Positions 31,626 to 44,355 are shown, counted from the stretch's first letter. The stretch: DNA of 64,000 nucleotides from Chloranthus sessilifolius (GCA_021018995.1 CM037593.1:33369810-33433809), one strand, 5' to 3'. Notes: generated from the sequence alone by a model not told the origin. Program-made: numbers and translations.

Positions 31626-33276
31626 GATCCAAGGTGAACCTTAGACTTGGAACATTAATTTAGTACAATTGTGTTGCTGATAAAATATTGACATTTTACT
31701 GCATTGAAATCTGCATGTGCGTACCAAAAAGTACCATAAAAACTCATCTATCTTTTTTATTTTTAAAATGATTGCTTTTTTTCATTTGTTTTTAATAGAC
31801 TAATCATCTATGGAGAGATGCTTTATTTGATCTGTCCATCGCCGAGTGGTTGCTTGTCTCGAGGTTTTGGGTCATTTGTTGTTCCTACACATTTCTCAAG
31901 AAAATGTTAGTCCCTTTTTTATTTATATAGGTAATAAATATTCTTCCTAAGTAACAGAATGAGCAATAAACTTTTACCTATATTTTTTTATTTTTTAAAA
32001 TTTATATATTTTTTTAGATTTTTATTTTTAGAGATTTATTTTTTTTTTTCTTCATTTTTGAAATGGAAGTACAATACTGTAAATATGTACATGGAAAAGA
32101 GTAGAAATATACTATTTAGATTTTTCTTTCTTTTTTTTTTTTTTTTCTTTTTTTGGCTTTTCTTCTCTTTTTTATTTGATGCCTTATCAGTGAGAAGAAG
32201 TAACGGATCCCTTTTTTAGCATAGTCGAACTCGTTCATGCGATTAGACTTGAGTGAGGTTCAGAATTTTTCAAGGTCGAAACGTTCATCTCTTTGGATCG
32301 AATTAACCTTTTCTCCTTACCTTGAGTCATACATTTTACGATGTAGCTTGATGATATTCCTGATCAGAACCTGATTTGAGCTAACATGAGCGGCCCAGTT
32401 GGCGATCAGATAACACAGAGATGTAACCGAAGGAAGTAACTGAATGATTTTCTTTTTTTTTTTTTTTGAATATTTTTACTCACAGCGCCCAAGACGGGTT
32501 TTCGCTTTGCTCGTTGTTACCCTCATTTTTACCCGTAATATTTTTTTGGGTTTTCATTACGTCCATGGGTATAGCTCTCTTACATCAAGCGCCTTTTCGG
32601 GTTTTCACCTAGTTCGCACAAGCTCGCTGTTTTTACCTGTACCGCCCTTTCAGGTTTTCACTACATCCATCTTACTTTGAGCTTGTATTTTTATTTTATT
32701 TTCTTTTTATTTTTTTCATTATTCTTTTTCAAAAGCCACGACATAGATGCCGATTCCGTCATAGCTGGCTGAATAGGGTTTTAGTGTCGCCTCTCAACTT
32801 GACTCGCGTTGATTTAACAAATACTATGACTGCTTGTGAACCTAAAAAGAGGGCTTTCTTCAGGCTGTAGCTTGGCCATGGGTTAAGTTAGGATTTGAAG
32901 GTGTGCTAGGCTAAGAAGGTTTCCTTGATATGGCTTCAGTTTTTCACAACATACTTTCTTCCTTGGGGGATTTTACTATACATGCCCCATGATTCTTCTA
33001 TTTTTTTTTTCTTTTTCCTTTATCTTATTTTAGACAATCTCTTTTTGAGGTTTTGCTTTTCTAATTTTTTTAGATTTTGATGGTAACTTTACTTCCCTTT
33101 TTTTATATATGTACACATTTTTTTTTGGGGAAGGGATTTATTAAAAGAAAGGCCCAAGCTCGAATGGGGTAGCAAAGGATATCATCATTTTTGGGGATGC
33201 TTTTTGGCTACTGTGCTTGAAACGATGTCCTTTTTTGGGTGGTTCTTAAACAGTCACAAATCTATTTCACCAATAC
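31626..33276 (-). mobile_element. 3' non-coding remnant of Tat-lineage element C
   Basis: T-rich DNA with no gene, lying downstream (minus strand) of the Tat integrase end at 33277. It contains four spaced copies of a GGGTTTTCACTACRTCC-like unit at 32485-32512, 32531-32564, 32589-32615 and 32641-32668. The start of C's sequence is set only by the presumed CACTA end. Confidence 0.4.
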
Positions 33277-33378
33277 TTACCTTATCGCGATAGACCAAGC
33301 GTAGAATCGTCGGACGTATCCAGCATTGATGGGCTCAGGAAGATGATCTCCGTCCATGATGGCAAGGCAGATGGCGTA
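33277..33378 (-). pseudogene. pol: C-terminal end of a Tat/Ogre integrase (element C)
   Basis: Minus-strand reading MDGDHLPEPINAGYVRRFYA followed by a stop near 33278. It lines up with GEELPSPWNAMYLRKYHP at the integrase end of element A, so it is the same lineage but a different, older copy. The chromovirus LTR O begins immediately at 33379 and the rest of this pol is gone. Confidence 0.75.
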
Positions 33379-33649
33379 TGTAATATCCCAAAAATTTGAA
33401 CGTTAAATAGTGACCTCAAGATTCGTGCCCGACTAGTCATAGGTTTGACTAAGCGATGGTCAAACAGTGGACTCATGAAGTGGTGAACTAATGTGATATA
33501 AATTTGACGTAAGTGTAGTGTATGGTGTGAGTTTAGGGCTACATACACCTATCTCGGGTATATGTGCTTAACACAGAAGCTTGAGAGAAGTTATAAGAGT
33601 TTTAATAACCTAAGTTTCTTTTAATTTGGTTGGTGAAAGAGAGTTAAGA
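33379..33649 (+). repeat. Truncated chromovirus LTR O, left part
   Basis: Starts TGTAATATCCCAAAAATTT and closely parallels the start of S2 (TGACCTCAAGAT, GTGCCCGACT, GGTCAAACAGTGGACTCATG). It is interrupted by S2 at 33650 inside GAGTTAAGA. Confidence 0.88.
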
Positions 33650-36184
33650 TGTAATATTCTAAAAATTTGAGCATTAAACAGTGACCTCAAGATCCGTGCC
33701 CGACTGGTCGTAGGTTTGATCAAGTGATGGTCAAACAGTGGACTCATGAAGGGATAAACTAATGTGATGTCAATGTGAGCTAAGTATAGAGTTAGAGTCT
33801 AGTTAATGGTCATGCACACCTATCTCCGGTGTATGTGCTTAACACACAAGCTGGAAAGAGGATATAAGGGTTTAATAACCTAGGTTTCATTGTTTGGTTG
33901 GTAAAGAGAGTTAAGAAGAGAGATAGAGAGAGAAAGCTAAGGTGAGTTAATGGCAAGGAGTTAATGTGGCTGGATTGAAGGGAAGATTGAGAAATAAATG
34001 CTAAATTCAACGTGATTGGATTCGTGGGAGCCAAAGTTGAAATCCTAACCATTCAAATCAACCATTCAATCCTTTAGGAGATTGATTTGAGGTGAGTTTT
34101 ATTAAAATTAAATGCATAGTTTTGATGATTAAATTCAGTCAAGGGTAGTCAAAAAAATCATAGAATTAAATGGATAGAAAAGAAAGAAAAAAAGAGAGAA
34201 AAGATTGAAAGAACAACCTGAAAAAGGGCTGAGTCCTGGCCAAATCGATTAATCGATTTTAACAATCGATTAATCGATTTTGGTCTAGAAGTTGAAAAAG
34301 CAAGAATGCCCGAGTTCGATTAATCGATCTGGAAATAGATTAATCGATTTTGAATGTCGATTAATCGATTTGGAAATTGACTAATCGACTGAGTACCTTC
34401 CAGTGGCTGGAGAAATAAGACTTGGGGAAATTGACTTATCGATTAATCGATTTTGGATTTCGATTAATCAATTTGGGATCAACTATTGATTTTGGATTTT
34501 CAATTGCTCAATTTGAGAATCGATTTAACTGTTTGGAGATTTCGACTAATCAATTTGGGGTCGATTAATTGATTTTAGATTTCGATTAATCGATTTTTGG
34601 AATCGATTAATCGATTTTGACAGTTTCACTTGACTTTTTAATTGGACCTTGAGGTTTATGGAGGGTCTAGGACCTTCTCTATTACATCTTTAGTGATATG
34701 CTGCATGTGTTATGGTGTACCATAGATGGTACGTGTGAGAGCAAGCATAAGGAGTCGTGTGGGACCTTGATGCTTGGACCTTCAGAGACCTGAGGTAGGG
34801 AACACCTTGAACATGTACTTTAACTGTAAGAGCATGTATGTAGTGATATAGAAATTAATTTGAAAATATTTTAACTGTGTAAATCTTTGTAAAAAGGGTG
34901 TGTGTGTGACACCAAAAAAGTAAATGAGAATGAGACATCCCCAGGGGATAAGAAAGTGATAAAGGCATCAGTGTGATGCGAGTAACTGAGACCAAGTAAG
35001 CTAATGAAAATGAGGCATCCCCAGGAGATGAGAAAGTGATAAAGGCGTCTGTGTGATGCGAGTAAATTAGACATCCCAGGGATGTAAGAAAGATTGGATA
35101 ACTACTGATAAGGCCTAACTGATATAAAGTAGCACTGTTATACAGTGAATAACTATATGTAAAGCACATGATATTTTTGTTATTTAAGGTTTGAATAGAA
35201 TACCCCACTGACGTGGCGGGATACCCACGATTGACTCGGCAGGATATCCGTGATCGGTACGACGGCCAATTCGTACACCGGTACGGAGGTTTATCCATAC
35301 ACAGTAAGCACATCCCAGGGATGTTGAGATGAGATTTAACCCCGCTACCTATGAGAAAGGGGCTTGGGTAGTATTCTCAGGGAATACATATAACAACTAT
35401 CTATTTAGACGACGATGGTGGGTATTACATCGGGGCTTGATGCTATATTGCTCGGGGACTACTTAAGTAGAAGATTTAAGTTTTGCTTTAGGCCTAATCA
35501 GTGTAATTCATGAACAGTTTGAGAATAAATGAAACATGCAAACCACCAGTAAACTTCAAGGCATAATTGTCATCTTTTAAACTATTTTTCTGTAAATGCA
35601 TAGACACATCATGCTTAGAATATCATAGAATATATGTGAGATTTTGACTTATATGTTCATTGTGTTGTTCCCTATTAAGCTAGGATGTAGCTCACCCTTT
35701 AGACTAAACGTCGCAGGTCCAGTGCTAGCAGCGGCCAAGGCTTTGGGAGACATGGATCCGAGTGATTCGAATTGCGTGCCTAGGGACGAGTTGGAGCCCC
35801 CTCCTGAGGACTTGTTCTAGGAGACTCCGCTGAGTACTTTGAGAGAGTAGTTTTGAGAGCATATTTGTATGGCTTGGTATGTCAAGCCTTTATTTTGATA
35901 AATAATATAATTAATTGATATATTCTTTTTGGTGAAACATCTGGGGTGATCTGTTTATCACCGATGGTTCGGATCGCTTCTCTGTTCATGCAGTCGCATG
36001 AAAGTAGAACTGTCTTTTGAGTTTATACTTAGAATAGTGTTTTGCTTCCACACTGTATAATTATTGTTCCATTTTGTCTTAATATTGCTTGTTATACTAA
36101 TGTTCCGTACATAGCCATGGGGCACGGTCTAGAGGATCGTGCCGATGGCACGGGTTTTGGAGTGTCAAAATCCGGGTTGTGATA
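33650..36184 (+). repeat. Solo LTR S2 nested in O
   Basis: 2,535 bp from TGTAATATTCT to CCGGGTTGTGATA, flanked by the perfect 5-bp duplication TAAGA (33645-33649 and 36185-36189). The terminal CA has become TA. It carries a GATATAAGGG promoter-like site near 33860, a palindrome array (34241-34621), ACATCCCAGGGATGT palindromes (35071-35085, 35310-35324) and the block AAGCTAGGATGTAGCTCACC near 35675. No coding region remains. Confidence 0.92.
34241..34621. repeat. TCGATTAATCGA palindrome array in S2
   Basis: A dozen or more CGATTAATCG cores with TTTTGG, GGAAA or TGGATTT spacers, several decayed (CAATTGCTC, CGACTAATC). Same core as T2 and the same position in the LTR leader. Confidence 0.92.
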
Positions 36185-36189
36185 TAAGA

Positions 36190-36362
36190 AGAGAGAGAGA
36201 GAATCAAGGTGAGTCATGGTTAAGAGTTATTGTGGTTGATTGAAGGAAGAGTTTCAAGCATTAATGTTGGATTCAACGCGTGGAGGATCGTTGAAGCAAG
36301 AACCGGGAACCATTCAATCAATTTAGAGATCTATTTGAGGTGAGTTCTGCTAGATTTAAATG
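36190..36362 (+). repeat. Truncated LTR O, right part
   Basis: Continues O after S2: AGAGAGAGAGAATCAAGGTG through CCATTCAATCAATTTAGAG to TTTGAGGTGAG, parallel to S2 33905-34100. Homology stops at about 36362, where Tat element B sequence begins. The remaining 2 kb or so of O is deleted. Confidence 0.75.
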
Positions 36363-38836
36363 AGTTATTCTGGGAGTGAGTTGTATTGGGAATGAGGGCA
36401 GTAGTCTGCACATCGGTCCTTTTTAGGGAGCAGTGAAGGCAACATTGAGGAGTCGGTGATGGAGGAGGTGAAGATAGCGGAAGAGAAGGTGTAAAAAGTG
36501 GAGGGATGTATTTCTCAACCAATTCTCTCTGAAGCCTCTAATTGGACGCTCCGAGTGGAATCTGCTCCTCGCTTCGTCTCAGTTTGAACCCAGTCTTCAT
36601 TTTGGGTTGTAGGTTAAAGTTTTAGGTTTTCATTTTGGGTTATAAATTTAGGAGGTATGCCTCCAGTGATACTTATAAAACTTTTGAGTTATAAATAAAG
36701 AGGCATTTTTTTTTTGTCGTGCTTGTTTATTCATTTGAACTTATTAGCGGATTAGTTGGATTTATCTTATTTGTTTGACTTATTTTAGGATTTAGTTTAG
36801 CTTGGAGTTCAGTTTGTTTTATGGGATTTTCTTAGAGGGTTTACTTAGTTCCGATGGGTTTGGTTGGGGCATTTTTCTTGGCAAAGTCCCAAATAATTTA
36901 GGGTTTCATTTTTTAGAGTGAAGTTTAAAGTATTTTGTTCTAGTCTTTTGTTTGACTTGAGGTGACACTTATTAAAAGGTGTGAGTTTTAAAAAGTTTTG
37001 GATGGGTGTTAAGTGTTCAATCTGCTTGTTTACTTTACTTTAGGATTTGTGTTTCCTTGAAGGGGTAAGTGTTGTGTGATTATTGGTTCATCTAAGTCTG
37101 TCATGGATTGTAGTCTTTCAATGGGGGTATGTGTTTGATTTAGATTTAATTAGATTTGAAGGGTTTAAAAGTGTGACACTTGTCATTTGGTAAGTCAGGA
37201 GGTATAGTTTATAAATGTATGAGATAAAAGTTTTGGGTACTTGTTATTTTGAATTTTATTCCAAGTTTGGGATTAAAAGTTTTGAGGCATTTTTTTTATT
37301 TTTGGCATTTTCTTGTTCATTACTGTCTTTTCTTCCTTTCTTTTTTATATCCCGAGTGTTGATTATTGAGTGGATTATTGAGAATGGACGGGATTGGAAA
37401 TGCAAGGTAGCAGTCGAATTGCTGCCATGTTAAGGGAAGAGGTGGAGGAGAAGAAGGTGGTAGAAAGGAAACCCAAGGATAAGGCAAGGTCAGAATTCTC
37501 TTGATCGATGCTTATTTTTCCTCGATAGGGTCAAAGAGCTGCGGATTCAGTATTAGTTGCTCTCCCTTGTTATAGTTTCCAAGGTGAACTTCTAAGGGTG
37601 GATCCCGTAGGTCCTGGGTGACTTTCCGTGAGCCATTCTTTTTTTTTCTGCTGACTCGGGATAAGGGGAAGAGGTTATTACGGCTAGAATCATTCAGCGT
37701 GCCCCCCCCCTCTGGGCTTCTCTGAGATTTCTAGTTTCCCGAATAAATTTGGATTCGGGCATTGCCTGAACGGGCTGCTTTTTTTTAGTTTCTTATTTCA
37801 AGTTGTATATTCAGAGGGTATGCCCTCGGTGTATTTTGTAATTATTTTATTTATTTATGAAGAGATTATCATTTTAATTTCTTTTATAAATTCAGGTTTA
37901 GTTTATTTTATAGCTTATTTGATTTGCTTTGAGTGTGAGGTTTACTTGTTTAATTTATTTATTTTGGATCGGGGCATGTTAGGAGTATTTTTTTGTTTTG
38001 ACTTAGTTTGGGCTTTGTTGGAGTGTATGAACGATGGAGATATTTTTCTTGTTTAGTTTCACCTTAGTTGGGGCAAGTTTTTTTTTGTTTAGTTTTGGTT
38101 GGAGTGTGTAAACAGTGTCAGGGCATGTTAGGAGTATTTTTTTATTTTGACTTAGTTTGGGCTTAGTTGGAGTGTATGAATGATGTGGATATTTTTTTTG
38201 TTTAGTTTCGCCTTAGTTGGGGCAAGATTATTTTTTGTTTAGTTTTGGTTGGAGGGTGTAAACGGTGTCGGGGCATGTTTTTTTAGTTTGGTCTTAGTCT
38301 GGAGTAATTTCATTTAGTTATCGGGGTGCATATTTCTTTAATTCTGGAATGTTTTGGATCGGGCGTAACAAAGGACGTGGTTTAGGCTAATAAATAGTGT
38401 TAGAGATCACCCAATTTAAGCCTGTGAACGTGCTGTCCTGGGCACTTTTTTGTGTTTCTGGAGAATTGCGCGCTTCACTCCGAGCGCATAAATCAATTGC
38501 GCGCCAGAGGGTGGACACGTGATCGAAGCATCAAAATGTCGTTAAGCGCCAATTTCCGATCATTTGACCGAGCTAAACACATGGTACCAGACGCGTGATT
38601 AGGGCAGTGGCTGGTCACTGTACGGGTGACCATTGGCATTCACGCGCCACTGTGTGAACGCTTGAAGCGATTACGCGCTCAGTAGGCTGCGCACAACCAA
38701 ATGGTCGGGCTGGTTTGAGTGGGCGACGATTAGATTACGCGCTCAAGTCCGGTCGTGTGATCTTAATTAAGTGCTCTAAGAGTGGTGCGTGATTGGTTTG
38801 AGTGCACGAATTTATGCGCGCGATTTTGGCGTATCC
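36363..38836. other. B: 3' non-coding region, homologous to 54131-57125 of A
   Basis: No gene. Blocks match A closely: GAATGGACGGGATTGG (37383 and 55831), GGAAACCCAAGGATAAGGCA (37467 and 55938) and GTATATTCAGAGGGTATGCC (37805 and 56262). A third, more diverged copy of the last block (GGAGGTATGCCTCCAG) lies near 36652. The CG-rich degenerate array occupies 38455-38830. Confidence 0.7.
38455..38830. repeat. Degenerate GCGC/TTAATC array in B upstream of an orphan TATA box
   Basis: Repeated ATTACGCGC, GAGCGC and GTGATC-type words in a non-coding context. Corresponds to 56760-57125 of element A. Confidence 0.7.
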
Positions 38837-38845
38837 TATAAATAG
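38837..38845 (+). promoter_or_regulatory. Orphan TATA box in B (promoter of the missing PMD gene)
   Basis: TATAAATAG followed by TTCAAAACTT, the same as TATAAATAGTTCAGAACTT before the PMD gene in A (57126). About 30 bp downstream B jumps to sequence that in A lies at the end of the PMD gene. Confidence 0.7.
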
Positions 38846-38871
38846 TTCAAAACTTTTCCTTTTTGTCACGC

Positions 38872-40439
38872 GTAGGGAGTAAGGGTGCATGCGTGTATTT
38901 TTGTATTCATAGAATGTGTGTGTTTTATATATAGGGGGATGCCCCCGGTGACAAAGTGTAGAAAGAAATAAAAATATTTTGACATATATATAGAGAGATT
39001 TTTGGTTTAGATGTACCTGAGTGGCTCCTTTTCTTTTAGTTACCTTTTGCGTCTACTTTTGCTTTTTAGTTGCTTTAGCGTCATCGGCCATCATTGGGAC
39101 TTGGATGCTTCCTTAGTTGGCCTGATGATGGTTAAAGATTGCTTTATATCTGCACATATGAGAGTAATGCTATCAGTAGTTTTTATTCTCCCCACTTGCT
39201 AGTTGTAAAGGGGGTTAAGTGTCTGAAATCGGGGTCTAGTAGCAAAAGATAGATATGAGCCTTTTTTTTCTTTTTTTGAAATGACAATAATGTAACAGGG
39301 AAAGCAAATAGCTAAGATAGAAATAATAATAAAATAATAAAAATAAAAATGCCCCAGTGTAGGAGCGTGGTAGGATTGAAAGTATGGTATCTTCGGTAGC
39401 ACTTTTTGGATGGTAACTTCGTTGTTCATCTTCTTTGTGGACAAGCCGGCGCTTTTGATATGATTCTTCTTCTAATCCAAAAAAAATGCCCCAGCGTCAA
39501 GATGCAATGGAGCTTTTTTAGGTTTCGCGATGAGCACTTTAGGTCTATTAGCATTCATGGGTATTTGGTGAGTTAGTTTGAAGAGAAGTTGATCGGTACT
39601 GTCATCGAGCCGGGGAGGTCTCTTTGAGTAGGTTAGTTGTATATGGGGTTTATCTTAGGGTGGTGGTCATCCTATCCTGTGGTTATTAGGGAGAAGTATG
39701 GTAGGTATAGTAGGTGATTACATTAGTCATCATTCATCAGTTTTCAGTTTCATTTCTAGGAACATCCTGTAAGGCTTCTGATTTATCGTTCGAAATAAAA
39801 ATAGAAGACGAGGGTAAGGCTCAGTGATGTGGGGAATAGTTTGTATCGAAGGCTTTCCAAAAGGGGTGAGTAATAATCTTTTTCTCAAGGGGATACGGGG
39901 TGCCATGATCGAACTCTTTGTCATGTTTCGGTACCATCAAAATCTTACATTCTATGGTTAACAGGAGTTTGTCCTCCTCCCGCCACCTTACGACGACATC
40001 TAGTAGTATGGGGACATCAGGGGTGCCCTCGCAGCTTGCTTATACACTTCTAGTAATGTTACCAGGGATGTCGACACGATCTGCTTATGCTTCCCTAAGC
40101 TCATTGACTTGTTCATTCGTTGCAATGCTCTAACTCAAAAATTTCGATGTATGTATTCTTGAAAGCATCCTGCTAGAGTAAGAATAATGACTTTTGATTG
40201 AACCTAACATCTTTATTTTTTTTACTCTAACGTCTCCAATGGCAGGGGAAGGGAAATGAGGATCGGGTGTTACTTATGCTTTTGAAAGAGGTTAGATAGG
40301 TCACTGATCCTTTAATCAAATTGCCTGAGTGAGAAAAGGTGGGCAATAAATCGGAGGTCTTAAGAATATTCTGAGAATTAAAGGCATACGACCAATGAAT
40401 GGGTCGTGACGACTACGGGGGTGATAAGTATAAGTATTT
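38872..40439. other. B: region between integrase and accessory-gene site
   Basis: No gene. Parallels A 61165-62830: the GGGGGATGCCCCCGGTGAC block (38936), the AATGCCCCAGTGTAG block (39348) and CCGCCACCTTACGACGACAT near 39980. Translations at 39918-40133 have look-alikes in A on the non-coding strand and are not evidence of a gene. Confidence 0.6.
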
Positions 40440-41600
40440 AACCATGGGATGTGACGATCACAGGGCTAAGGGTAATATTTTCTAAGGTACATGAAGTTCT
40501 AAGGGCTAAGGAGTTCTTCCCTATCTCGGTTCGCCAGTTTGTAGGCATTTGCAAGGTATGCGGCTGTTATGACCTAAGGGCCTTCCCAGTTCGATTTCAG
40601 TTTTCCTTTCGGCTAGGCATGCTTAGAAGGCATGATTTTCTTCAAGACAAATTCCCCAATATTAAAGGTTCATTCAAGGTCTTTCTTATTGTAAGCCCTG
40701 GCCACTATCCTCTAATATACCTGAGCGTGATCAGCTGCCCTTAGACGTGTTTCATTAAGCTGCTCTAGCTACGTGATTAGGGTAATCCTCCTCTTTTCTG
40801 AGGATAGCTCATCATTGAGTTAAATCTGTAAGGATGGTACTTGTATCTCATATGGTAGGACTGCCTCCATCTCGTAGGTAATGAGGTAGGGAGTTTGGCT
40901 AGTTGCTGTACGAATAGAGGTCCTATAGGCCCAGAGTGCTTCTGGTAGTCGTTCAGGTCAGTCAGCCCAATTGCTCATTTCTACTGTAAGTTTTAGGATT
41001 AGAATCAGTATTTTGTTCGTAGCTTCTGCTTGTCCATTACCTTGAGGGTAGAACGGTGATGAGTGGCATAGATCGATGTCATACTTCTTGCATAACTTCT
41101 TCGTCTTCTCCGCGATGAACTGTGGTCCGTTTTTAGTGACAAACATCTTGGATACTCCAAACCTGATGATGATATTCCTAACGATAAACCTTATGAGTGT
41201 TAAAGCGGTGATTCTGACATAAGATTCAGCCTCTTCCCATTTGGTGTAGTATTCGGTCGCTGTAAGTATGAACGCGTGCTTATGAGTATTCCCAACGGTG
41301 TCTGTGAAAGGTCCAATGATATCGAAGGCCCACATCAAAAACGGCCATGGCGAGGTCATAGTACTCAATGTAACTGATGGAGCTTTGACGAGTGCAGCGT
41401 GTTCTTGGCCTTGATTATAGGATTGGACGTAGAGGTGACAATCTCTAATCATTGTCGACCAGAAGTAGCCTTGTCGTGTAACTTGATCGGTGAGTCTCTA
41501 TCTACTAGAGTGGGCACCGCAGGCACTGGCATGTGCTTCTCGGATGATGTATTATCATTCAGCAGTCGTGACATATCGTAGTAGTACTCCTTTAGTGAAG
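40440..41600 (-). pseudogene. pol: B integrase pseudogene
   Basis: The open part 41452-40958 reads MIRDCHLYVQSYNQGQEHAA, SPWPFLMWAFDIIGPFTD, MFVTKNGPQFIAEKTKKLC and FYPQGNGQAEATNK. Compared with A, both zinc-finger cysteines are lost (SCKQC to SYNQG) and the second catalytic D is lost (TDNG to TKNG). The first D and the E remain. The C-terminal part extends with stops to about 40440. Confidence 0.88.
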
Positions 41601-41713
41601 GCCTCTTTGTATAATGTTTCACCGAGTATGCAGAATTGGGCGCATCGGTTCCTTATAGTCTTTCGTTCGATCTTCATGGTGTATGGAGGGACGTGTTGAT
41701 GCTTCAAGAAGTT

Positions 41714-42900
41714 TCAGATGTCGAAATACCATGGTTGTCCATCGTCGGTCGGTGATTTTTCAAATCTGAACATAGCGACTTCGATTTCTGTCTTGTCGTA
41801 CTTTTTCGGGGTGATTGCTTCTTTTGGTCCTGTACTTGTGGGGAGGACGGATAATTCTCTTTTGACGGTCCATTCTACCTCATGCGCGGGTACTGCCAGC
41901 TTTTCGATGAAGAAAGTCTTGGTATTTTGCCTGATGGGTATTTGGATGACCGAGGCTAGCGTGGCTAAAGAATATGCGAGCTCGTTTTCTAATCTAGGGA
42001 TGTGCATAAAAGAGATTCTTTCAAATTTCTTTACTAAATATTGATTGGTTTTTAGGTATGTCATTAGACTCCTTTCCTTAGTTTTTCATTCTCCTATGAC
42101 TTGTGAAATTACTAGTTTGGAATCACCGATAGTTTTTAACTGTTTAACACCTAATTATAGTGCTGCTCGTAGTCCAGCTATAAAGGCTTCGTATTCTGTG
42201 ACATTATTAATGACAGAAAAATCTAGCTGAGAAGTCTTAGGTATGAAAACTCCTTCTGGGCTTAGGAGGACTATCCCAATGTCTTTTCCTTTGTGATTTA
42301 GAGCACTATCAAAATAAAGGATCCATGAGGTCTTATTGGGCTCTTCGTTATGAATCGTGAGTAGGTCCTCATCGAGGAATCCGCATGCACGAGCTCATCA
42401 CTCGGTAGTGGGAGATCTGTGAGGTAATCGGTGACTGCATGCCCTTTGATCGATTTCTGCGTGATGTAAGTGATATCAAATTCTTACAGGAGCATATGCC
42501 AGCAAGAGATCTTTCCTGATGTTACGGGCTTTTCGAATACGTACTTCAGGGGGTCCATTCAGGCTAGTACTAGTATTTTATATGCTCCGAAGTAGTGTCG
42601 TAATTTGGTAGAGGCCCACACCAATGTGAGGCAAGTCTTCTCCATTGAAGTATATTTTCGTTCGCATTCAACCATCATCCTACTGAGGTGGTAGATAGCC
42701 TTCTCTCTCTTGCCGGCTTCTTCATATTATCCCATAATTACTCCCATTACTTTGTCATTCGCTGAAAGGTATAGAATTAGGGGTCTCTCGGGGACTGGTG
42801 GTGATAGTAATGGCGGGTTAAGAAGTTCCTTTTTATATTATCAAAGGCTTGCTGACACTGATCATCCCATTTGTACTCAGTTCTTCCTTTGAGTAGTCTG
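41714..42900 (-). pseudogene. pol: B RNase H and connection region
   Basis: 42064-41714 is open: YLVKKFERISFMHIPRLENE followed by LAYSLATLAS, the end of an RNase H domain in which the catalytic D of ADALA is changed. Upstream to 42900 only fragments with many stops are readable. The segment between RNase H and integrase is where Tat elements usually carry a second RNase H-like domain; I cannot confirm it here. Confidence 0.7.
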
Positions 42901-43800
42901 TAGAAAGGATCACATCTGTCCGAATGTCGGGAGATAAATCTTCTGATAAATTACAATCTTCCTATTAGGCCTCATAACTCTTTGATGTTACTGGGAGGTG
43001 ACATCTCGAGGATCGCTCTGACCTTTGCAGGGTCAACTTCGATCCATCGCTTGCTAACTATGAAACTAAGTAAATTTTCGACAGTGACCCCGAAGACATA
43101 TTTCTTTGGATTCATTTTTAGCTGATATTTCTTAGCTCTTTGTAACACCAGTCGAAGCACTTCAACATGCCCTACTCGCATTTGGGACTTCACTAATATG
43201 CCATTGACGTAAATTTCTACACACTTATGCATCATGTCGTGAAAGATAGCCATCATGGCACGTTTATACGTGGCTCCTGCATTATTGATCCCAATAAACA
43301 TAACGACATAACAATATGTTTCCCGTGGTGTGGTGAGGGAAGTCTTCTCTTAGTCAGACTCTGCTAAGTTGATCTGATTATATCCAGAGAAGTCGTCCAT
43401 AAAGGATAGCATCTCATGTCCAGCCGTGTTGTCGACTAGAGTATCAATGTGTGAAAGTGGGAAGTCATCTTTTGGGCATGCGTGGTTGAGATTTTAGAAG
43501 TCGATGCAAACCCATACTCTGCCGTCTTTCTTGGCGACAGACACTATGTTGGCGACCCACTTAAGGTAAAGAACGACTCGGATAAATTTGGCTTTGTGTA
43601 ACTTGTCGACTTCCTCTTTAATTTGAAGGGCAGTTTATGGGTGCATCCTGCGCAGTTTCTGCTTAACAGGCTTTGCATCAGGTTCTAAGATGGGGAGATG
43701 TTCTACTAAACTTAGGTCTAAATCGGGCATATCCTGGTAAGACCATGCGAAGGAATCGAGGTGTTCTTGTAGGACTTGTGCAATTTGTTGGCATTCCTTG
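42900..43800 (-). pseudogene. pol: B reverse transcriptase pseudogene
   Basis: Reading YQDMPDLDLSLVEHLPI, KEEVDKLHKAKFI, KWVANIVSVAKKDG, FPLSHIDTLVDNTAGHEML and FMDDFSGYNQI, with stops between. The open part 43301-42972 contains YVNGILVKS where Tat elements have YVDD, so both catalytic aspartates are lost. Domain order and wording are those of Tat/Ogre RT. Confidence 0.85.
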
Positions 43801-44355
43801 GAGTTAAGCATTGCGCTAATTAGTAGCTTCTTGGGTTTCTCTTTAGTGCCAAAGTTAAGTTCTTCTGTGGGTTTCGCGACAGCTTGGGTTTGCTCATCGA
43901 AATGCTTGATAACCCGTTGGAAGTCCAGCGCCTCCTCGGCAACTGGTGTTCTTTCTTCATCCTCGATAAGTTAATATGCTGCGAAATTGCTACACTGAGG
44001 ATCTGAGTTTGCAAAAGGTAACCCTTCATTGACATAATCTATGACTAAGAGATCTTTGGTAAGGTGAAGGTCAAGACTACTAACTCTTCTCTCAAAGTTA
44101 CAAAGTATCTCGTTCGGTATGATCACTGGCTTGTTTTTTAGCCGGGACACTTTACGTCCTCGTGCAGGGAATGGGATAGAAACCTTAGGAGAAAAGTTTC
44201 CTTATTGGCCACAAATTTGGTTTGGGACGAAGAGTTCCCTTTCTTTTATGAGGTTTTCTGATTTTCTTAGATTTTGTATTTATGAATTTTTAAGGTTTTC
44301 TATTTTTTTTATTTAAAAAATTTTTGATAATAAATATGGTATAGGGCCGGTCGCC

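Noticed and set aside
32444..32680. Forward ORF of 78 codons
   Set aside because: It coincides with the four-unit non-coding repeat and a poly-T run; no domain.
39918..40133. Small forward gene with a homologue at 62268-62558
   Set aside because: The similarity reflects homology of the non-coding spacers of elements B and A. The frame is not preserved as a gene and start and stop differ.
43820..44035. Independent minus-strand ORF of 71 codons
   Set aside because: Short, basic, and in the wrong frame relative to the RT text that starts just below; treated as chance.
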